A stretch of DNA of 9,115 nt, taken from NCBI GenBank assembly GCA_030150085.1, contig JASLGJ010000439.1:1-9115 (forward strand), read 5' to 3'. The notes beneath the pieces are model-generated. The model had not been told where the DNA came from. It ran no database searches and saw only the letters and a program-made list of their open reading frames with translations. Positions within the stretch are counted from its first letter, which is position 1. Each line of letters begins with the position of its first letter. Both the position numbers and the translations under genes were made by a program. Below are positions 5,901 through 9,115 of the stretch, one piece after another. Origin of the DNA: Candidatus Elarobacter sp. (lineage in GTDB: Bacteria > Vulcanimicrobiota > Vulcanimicrobiia > Vulcanimicrobiales > Vulcanimicrobiaceae).

Positions 5901-7058
5901 CGCGCGCAGCTGCTGCGCTGGAGCGACGCGGTGGTGCGCACCCCCGAGGGCTTCACGCCCAACAAGAAGCTGGTCGCGCAGTTCCAGAAGCGCACCCAGG
6001 CGCTCAAGGAGAGCGGCGAGGTCGACTGGGGGCTGGGCGAGGCGCTGGCCTTCGCCTCGCTGATCAGCGAAGGCACGCCGGTCCGGCTCACCGGCCAGGA
6101 CACCGAGCGCGGCACGTTCTCGCACCGCCACGCCGTCCTGCGCGACACCAAGACGGGCGAGAAGTACGCCCCGCTGCAGCACCTCGACGGGGCCAAGGCC
6201 TCGTTCGAGATCTACAACAGCCCGCTGTCGGAGTACGCGTGCCTGGGCTTCGAGTACGGCTACGGCGCGCTGCTCCCCAACGCGCTGGTGCTGTGGGAGG
6301 CGCAGTTCGGCGACTTCAACAACGGCGCGCAGATCATCATCGACCAGTTCATCGCCGCGGGCGCGGCCAAGTGGGGCCAGCAGACGCGCCTGACGCTGCT
6401 CCTCCCGCACGGCTACGAGGGCGCCGGGCCCGAGCACTCCAGCGCGCGTTTGGAGCGCTTCCTGCAGCTCAGCGCGGAGGGCAACCTGCGCGTCGCCAAC
6501 CCGTCGACGAGCGCGCAGTACTTCCACCTGCTGCGCGCGCAGGCCAAGGCCCGCCAGGCCAACCCGCTGGTGGTGATGACGCCCAAGTCGCTGCTGCGCA
6601 ACCGCGCCGCCTACGGCACGCTCGCCGAGCTGGCCGAAGGGCGGTTCCGCGAGGTGATCGACGACCCGCGCTACGCGCAGGACAAGTCGGCGGTGAAGCG
6701 CCTCGTGCTGTGCAGCGGCCACATCTACTACGACCTGGTCAACAGCCCGCTCTACGCCGAGGCCGCGCACACCGCGCTGGCGCGGGTCGAGCTGCTGGCC
6801 CCGCTGCCCAAGGCCGAGCTGATCGCGCTGATCGCCGGCTATCCCAACCTCGAAGAGATCGCGTGGGCGCAGGAAGAGCCCAAGAACATGGGCGCGCGCG
6901 CGCACGTGCGGCGGCGCCTGATGGACGGTCTGCCGGCGCACATCAGCGACGTCGGCTACGTCGGCCGGCCCTACCGCGCCAGCCCCTCGGAAGGCTATCC
7001 GGGCGCGCACGCGGTGGAGCAGGAGCGCATCGTGCGCGAGGCGCTCACCGAGCGCTGA
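2994..7058 (+). CDS. kgd: 2-oxoglutarate dehydrogenase fusion: lipoyl - PSBD - E2 succinyltransferase - E1
   Basis: One uninterrupted 1354-residue frame starts at TTG 2994, with GGAG (2984-2987) six bases upstream; a GTG at 3006 would remove only four residues. Domains in order: lipoyl domain (4-80, lipoyl Lys45 in TTDKVD); Ala/Pro linker (81-135); peripheral subunit-binding domain that docks E3 (136-173); linker (181-200); E2 acyltransferase core (about 201-445, catalytic His417 in TYDHRVIQG); linker (450-487); then a SucA-type thiamine-diphosphate E1 (about 490-1354). E1 landmarks are YRRHGHL (510-515), MAHRGRL (His670), YHHG (716-717), HGD (778-780) with Asn812/813 for the cofactor, GHNEQDEP (His882), GQDTERGTF (Gln1035), WEAQFGDF (Glu1102) and LPHGYEG (His1139). 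It should convert 2-oxoglutarate and CoA to succinyl-CoA in the cytoplasm, with E3 supplied elsewhere. Actinobacterial Kgd/OdhA has the same E2-E1 order but no lipoyl or E3-binding domain and is about 100 residues shorter. Confidence 0.96.
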   Translation: MQTLVNVTLPEMGESVSEGSIVEWRKKVGDWVDEGETLVDVTTDKVDVEVPSIASGVITALHGEEGATVAVGAVLAEIDTTAAKPAGAAAAPAPGASAAAKAGEPELVTPASYGAPGAGTPPAERAGTGNGAQKGVLSHHARRLVERLRIDPAKLTGTGPDGLILREDVEAAIASGKVAFSGGLGSAAAAPAPVQYPTLAAQTKVTDLKGSVATLATYMEQSLTIPVATSFRTLHVGTLEARRAELNAALKAQGRPEKVSFTHVIAFALARAAREIPAITASFRRSDGKPQKVEAGINLGLAVDAQKKDGARFLVVPVIKNADQLDFPSFRAAYEDLVAKARDGKLSVEEQTGATFTLTNPGGIGTVASVPRLMVGQGAIIAAGAIAYPPGFAHAPRATLEQLGVEKVMTLTSTYDHRVIQGAQSGEYLKRVDELLAGASNFYEDLFAQIGASASVRPSGTNGAAASTGAAASTGVAHQATPVTAEIAGLPSEEMLRAIAAGMAIVSAYRRHGHLGATLDPLGSPPPGDPSLDPATYNLTPAMMNAIPASVLRVKVPGNTLGDVLPRLRETYSSTIAYEIEHISNTQQREWLREYIESGLHRRELTPQRKAQVLQRLTKVETMERYFRKQFMSQKTFSIEGLDVMVPMLEELISLLAEDGTKTVVLGMAHRGRLSTIAHVVNRPYEELLAEFESAALRETMPNPEDSDATGDVKYHHGARGEYTTPVGTKIAVELANNPSHLEAVDGVVEGMARCLQTDHAVNPATLNTDLAAPILIHGDAAFAAQGVVAEVLNLQALPGYATGGTIHIISNNQVGFTTDPYEARSTRYASDLAKGYDLPIVHVNADDVEACIAAVHLAIDYRRKFGRDVIGDLIGYRRFGHNEQDEPAYTQPRQTELIKTHPTVRELYSSQLVAQGVITADQAKEMQDAATAHIAQAHKNVKGGTPEPKLATQAALNRSEPAPPTAVERAQLLRWSDAVVRTPEGFTPNKKLVAQFQKRTQALKESGEVDWGLGEALAFASLISEGTPVRLTGQDTERGTFSHRHAVLRDTKTGEKYAPLQHLDGAKASFEIYNSPLSEYACLGFEYGYGALLPNALVLWEAQFGDFNNGAQIIIDQFIAAGAAKWGQQTRLTLLLPHGYEGAGPEHSSARLERFLQLSAEGNLRVANPSTSAQYFHLLRAQAKARQANPLVVMTPKSLLRNRAAYGTLAELAEGRFREVIDDPRYAQDKSAVKRLVLCSGHIYYDLVNSPLYAEAAHTALARVELLAPLPKAELIALIAGYPNLEEIAWAQEEPKNMGARAHVRRRLMDGLPAHISDVGYVGRPYRASPSEGYPGAHAVEQERIVREALTER
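4381..4416 (+). repeat. Perfect 18-bp tandem duplication in the E2-E1 linker
   Basis: The 18-base unit GCGCGGCGGCCTCGACCG occurs twice in direct succession (4381-4398 and 4399-4416). In frame it encodes the repeated linker segment GAAAST within the flexible region (residues 450-487) joining the E2 core to E1. The copies are identical at every base, including third positions, which points to a recent slippage event that altered linker length. Confidence 0.85.
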
Positions 7059-7070
7059 TACGACGCCGCG

Positions 7071-7102
7071 GCGGGCGGCGCGCGAGTGTGCGCGCCGTCC
7101 GC
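7071..7102 (+). terminator. 13-bp hairpin just after the fusion gene
   Basis: GCGGGCGGCGCGC (7071-7083) pairs with GCGCGCCGTCCGC (7090-7102) through 12 Watson-Crick pairs and one G-U, closing a 6-base loop (GAGTGT). It begins 12 bases after the TGA of the fusion gene. No T-run follows, so it is either a U-less terminator, as in many GC-rich bacteria, or a 3'-end stabiliser. Its position supports ending the transcript before the ATP-grasp gene. Confidence 0.6.
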
Positions 7103-7295
7103 AGGAGCGCGCCCGCACCCGTGCGCGAAGGACCGGCTTGTCAGATGATCCAACGGCGCTAGTCGGGATTCCGGCTCCGCGGGGTGGCGAGAGGATCATG
7201 AAGTGGGTAGCTTCGCCCGTTCGTACGGGCGATGCGTCGGCCGTGGACGTCCGCGGCTTGTATACGATCGTTTGCGAACGCTTCCAAGGTGGATC
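7103..7295 (+). promoter_or_regulatory. Upstream region of the ATP-grasp gene with a short hairpin
   Basis: This region contains an 8-bp perfect hairpin: TCGCCCGT (7213-7220), loop TCGT, ACGGGCGA (7225-7232). A TATACGAT stretch at 7261-7268 could be a -10 element, but I see no convincing -35. A 38-codon frame from ATG 7198 (GAGAGG three bases upstream) ends at 7314, overlapping the ATP-grasp start; both ATGs follow the same GGATC sequence. A leader peptide is possible but poorly supported. The ribosome-binding site for the ATP-grasp gene is AAGGTGG (7286-7292). Nothing else is evident here. Confidence 0.35.
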
Positions 7296-8558
7296 ATGTC
7301 TGACGATACGATGACGAGCGGCGCGGTGTCGGCCCTCGAACGGCCGGCGCGCAAGCGAGTCCTTGCGCTCGGCGCCAAGATGGACGAGCGCACGATGTTC
7401 GAGAAGGCCGCCGCGCTCGGCATCGACGTGGTCCAGATCCAGAAGCCGCAGCTGGCCGACCCGCTCCAGAAGGGCACGCTCGAAATGCACTTGCTCGACT
7501 ACGCGGACACCGAGCGCCTGATGCCGCTGGTGCGCGCCATGCACGCCGCGCAGCCGTTCGACGCGCTGGTCTGCGTGACCGAGCCCGGCTTGCCGATCGC
7601 GGCCCGGGTCGGGATCGAGCTGGGCCTGCGCTTCACCCGCCCCTCGACCGTGCAGCTGCTGCGCGACAAGTGGGCGATGCGCCAGCTCCTCGCCGCGCAC
7701 GGCGTGAGCCCGGTGCGCGCCGCGACCGGCACCACCGCGGCCGAGATCGAGGCCTTCCTGCGCGACGTGGCCTCGCCCGCGATCGTCAAGCCGATCGACG
7801 GCGGGGGCAGCTTCGGCATCGCCCTGGTGCGCTCGCCCGAGGAGGCCGCGCAGGCGGTGGAGCGGCTGGGCGCGCTGGGCGTGACGTCGTTCATCATCGA
7901 GGAGTACCTGAGCGGCCCCGAGATCAGCGTCGAGTCCTTCAGCTTCGCGGGCAAGCACGTGGTGATCGCCTGCACCGACAAGCTGACCACCGGCGAGGAC
8001 GGCTTCCTCGAGCTGGGCCACGCCGTGCCGGCCCAGCTCGACCCGGCCACCCGGGCCGAGGTCGTCGCGCTCACCACCAAGCTGCTCGACGTGGTCAAGT
8101 ACACCGACGGCCCGTCGCACACCGAGATCAAGCTGACCCCCCAGGGGCCGCGCATCATCGAGGGCCACGACCGGCTGGGCGGCGACCACATCAACGAGCT
8201 GGTCCGGCTGGCCTACGGGGTCGACATGGTCGCGACCGTGTTCGCCTGGGCCTGCGGGCTGATCGAGCCGTTCGAGGCCCCCGCGCCGCTCGGCGGCGCG
8301 GCGGTGCGCTTCTTCATCCCGCCCCCCGGCACGCTGCGCGCGGTGCGCGGCCTGGACGAGCTGCGGGCCCGGCCCGACGTGACCGAGCTGGACTGGACGG
8401 TGCCGGTCGGCGGCACGCTCCCGCGCATCCGCGACAACGTCACCGGCCGCCCGGGCTACGTGCTGGTGAAGGGCCCCGACGCGCCCAGCGCCGCGGCCGC
8501 CGCGGCGCGCTACGCCGCGAGCGTCGAGGTGGTGGTCGACCCGGAGCCCTCGCCGTGA
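7296..8558 (+). CDS. ATP-grasp carboxylate-amine ligase (amino-acid ligase type)
   Basis: The ATG at 7296 was chosen because AAGGTGG lies three bases upstream; in-frame starts as far back as 7203 would add up to 31 unlikely residues. The product is 420 residues. An N-terminal Rossmann-like part (20-118, RVLALGAKM to RFTRPS) precedes the ATP-grasp fold: DKWAMR (124-129), the ATP-binding lysine in IVKP (Lys165), the glycine loop DGGGSFG (168-174), EEYLSGPEISVES (202-214), and metal-binding Glu277 (SHTEIKL) and Glu289 (IIEGHDRLGGD), with Arg293. A C-terminal domain follows (about 335-415). Family members activate a carboxylate as acyl-phosphate and join it to an amine, as in BacD and other L-amino-acid ligases. 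The substrate is unknown. His291 stands where many ATP-grasp enzymes have Asn. The stop overlaps the start of an MFS exporter, suggesting the product is exported. Confidence 0.9.
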   Translation: MSDDTMTSGAVSALERPARKRVLALGAKMDERTMFEKAAALGIDVVQIQKPQLADPLQKGTLEMHLLDYADTERLMPLVRAMHAAQPFDALVCVTEPGLPIAARVGIELGLRFTRPSTVQLLRDKWAMRQLLAAHGVSPVRAATGTTAAEIEAFLRDVASPAIVKPIDGGGSFGIALVRSPEEAAQAVERLGALGVTSFIIEEYLSGPEISVESFSFAGKHVVIACTDKLTTGEDGFLELGHAVPAQLDPATRAEVVALTTKLLDVVKYTDGPSHTEIKLTPQGPRIIEGHDRLGGDHINELVRLAYGVDMVATVFAWACGLIEPFEAPAPLGGAAVRFFIPPPGTLRAVRGLDELRARPDVTELDWTVPVGGTLPRIRDNVTGRPGYVLVKGPDAPSAAAAAARYAASVEVVVDPEPSP

Positions 8559-9115
8559 AGCTCTGGCGCAGCGAGACCGGCATCTTCTTTCTGGCGGTGA
8601 CGCTGCTGGCGCCGATCGCCGGGGTGATGTTCGACCTGACCGGGATCGTGTTCGTCGCGCAGAAGCAGGGCGCGCCCTCGGCGCTGGGCTTCTTCGTGAT
8701 GCTCACCATGCTGCCGTCGCTGCTGCTGATGCCGTTCGCCGGCGTGCTGATCGACCGCTACGACAAGTACGTCATCGGGGTGTGGGCCAACGCGCTGCGC
8801 TTCGTGCTGACGATCGCGCTGGGCTTCGGGGCGCTGGCCGGGCTGCTCAGCCCGCCGCTGTTCTACACCGTCATCACCCTGTACTACGTGCTGTGGTACG
8901 TCTCGCAGCCGAACATGGACGGCATCCTCAAGGCGCTGCTGACGCCCGAGGAGTACCTGCACGGCGTCTCGATCACCCAGGCCGCGAGCCAGGGCGGCAA
9001 CATGGGCGCGGCGCTGCTGGCGGGCGGCATCATCGCCCTGTTCGGCATCCCGGCCTCGTTCTTCGTCGTCGGCGCGCTGATCGTGGTCGGCACGCTGTGC
9101 CTGCTGCGCCTGCGC
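8555..9115 (+). CDS. MFS efflux transporter (3' end beyond window)
   Basis: A GTG at 8555 overlaps the TGA (8556-8558) of the ATP-grasp gene as GTGA, so translation is probably coupled. The 187 visible codons run open to the window end. The product is strongly hydrophobic: probable membrane helices at about residues 10-33, 42-65, 72-98, 102-117, 147-163 and 166-185, that is, the N-terminal six-helix half of an MFS protein. The loop between helices 2 and 3 carries the family signature GVLIDRYDK (63-71; Gly63, Asp67, Arg68, Lys71). The pattern is closest to the proton-driven drug and siderophore efflux branch (EntS/MefA-like). Given its coupling to the ligase, the likely cargo is the ligase product or a toxic amino-acid conjugate, as BacE exports bacilysin. 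That assignment is inference; substrate and full length cannot be seen. Confidence 0.88.
   Translation, partial: MKLWRSETGIFFLAVTLLAPIAGVMFDLTGIVFVAQKQGAPSALGFFVMLTMLPSLLLMPFAGVLIDRYDKYVIGVWANALRFVLTIALGFGALAGLLSPPLFYTVITLYYVLWYVSQPNMDGILKALLTPEEYLHGVSITQAASQGGNMGAALLAGGIIALFGIPASFFVVGALIVVGTLCLLRLR

Noticed and set aside
4763..7162. A 799-codon plus-strand frame inside the fusion gene
   Set aside because: It is an out-of-frame shadow of the E1 region, almost all Arg, Ala, Gly and Pro with no recognisable motif.
2907..8189. A 1760-codon open frame on the minus strand covering the fusion gene and part of the ATP-grasp gene
   Set aside because: It is the antisense shadow of strongly biased GC-rich codons. 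Its translation is low-complexity, dominated by Arg, Gly, Ala, Val, Leu and Asp with no domain, while the plus strand encodes clear conserved enzymes.
1..9115. Mobile element, prophage, CRISPR array or tRNA/rRNA
   Set aside because: No transposase-like product, terminal repeats, regularly spaced repeats or RNA gene signatures were seen; composition appears uniform across the window.

Overview
This is a GC-rich (roughly 70 percent or more) bacterial chromosomal segment with tightly packed genes, GTG and TTG starts, and third codon positions that are almost all G or C. The codon bias leaves very long open frames on the wrong strand, including one of about 5.3 kb antisense to the largest gene. 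No rRNA, tRNA, CRISPR or insertion sequence is visible. The lineage cannot be fixed from the sequence alone. The central enzyme has the E2-E1 fusion order known from actinobacterial Kgd/OdhA, but with extra domains. A GC-rich, poorly cultured phylum (for example Eremiobacterota/Vulcanimicrobiota, Dormibacterota or deep Actinomycetota) is a guess.

Region by region: (1) Bases 1-1262 on the plus strand hold two tandem paralogous genes for exported proteins of unknown function; the first is cut by the window edge. (2) Bases 1282-1545 hold a hairpin, then a small basic open frame with a strong ribosome-binding site. That frame contains a strong bidirectional terminator and overlaps the tail of the next gene convergently. 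(3) Bases 1506-2846 on the minus strand are a probable two-gene unit, a LysR-type regulator followed by a periplasmic amicyanin-like blue copper protein. (4) Bases 2847-2993 are a divergent control region with a LysR-type half-site pair, a possible sigma70-like promoter, and a leader RNA with a stable hairpin whose 3' arm could alternatively cover the ribosome-binding site of the next gene. (5) Bases 2994-7058 encode one 1354-residue protein that joins a lipoyl domain, a peripheral subunit-binding domain (PSBD), a succinyltransferase (E2) core and a complete thiamine-dependent 2-oxoglutarate dehydrogenase (E1). A 13-bp hairpin follows. (6) Bases 7296-9115 hold an ATP-grasp ligase overlapping, by GTGA, an MFS exporter that runs off the window.

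How it may fit together: the large fusion protein would carry out the oxidative decarboxylation and succinyl-transfer steps of the TCA cycle on a single chain, needing only dihydrolipoamide dehydrogenase (E3) from elsewhere. The divergent LysR regulator is a plausible but unproven controller. The ATP-grasp/MFS pair resembles amino-acid ligase plus exporter pairs such as BacD/BacE and may belong to a small peptide or amino-acid conjugate pathway continuing beyond the right edge. The standout feature is the fusion enzyme: it matches the actinobacterial fused enzyme in its E2 active-site variation, yet keeps the lipoyl and E3-binding domains that actinobacterial versions lack.
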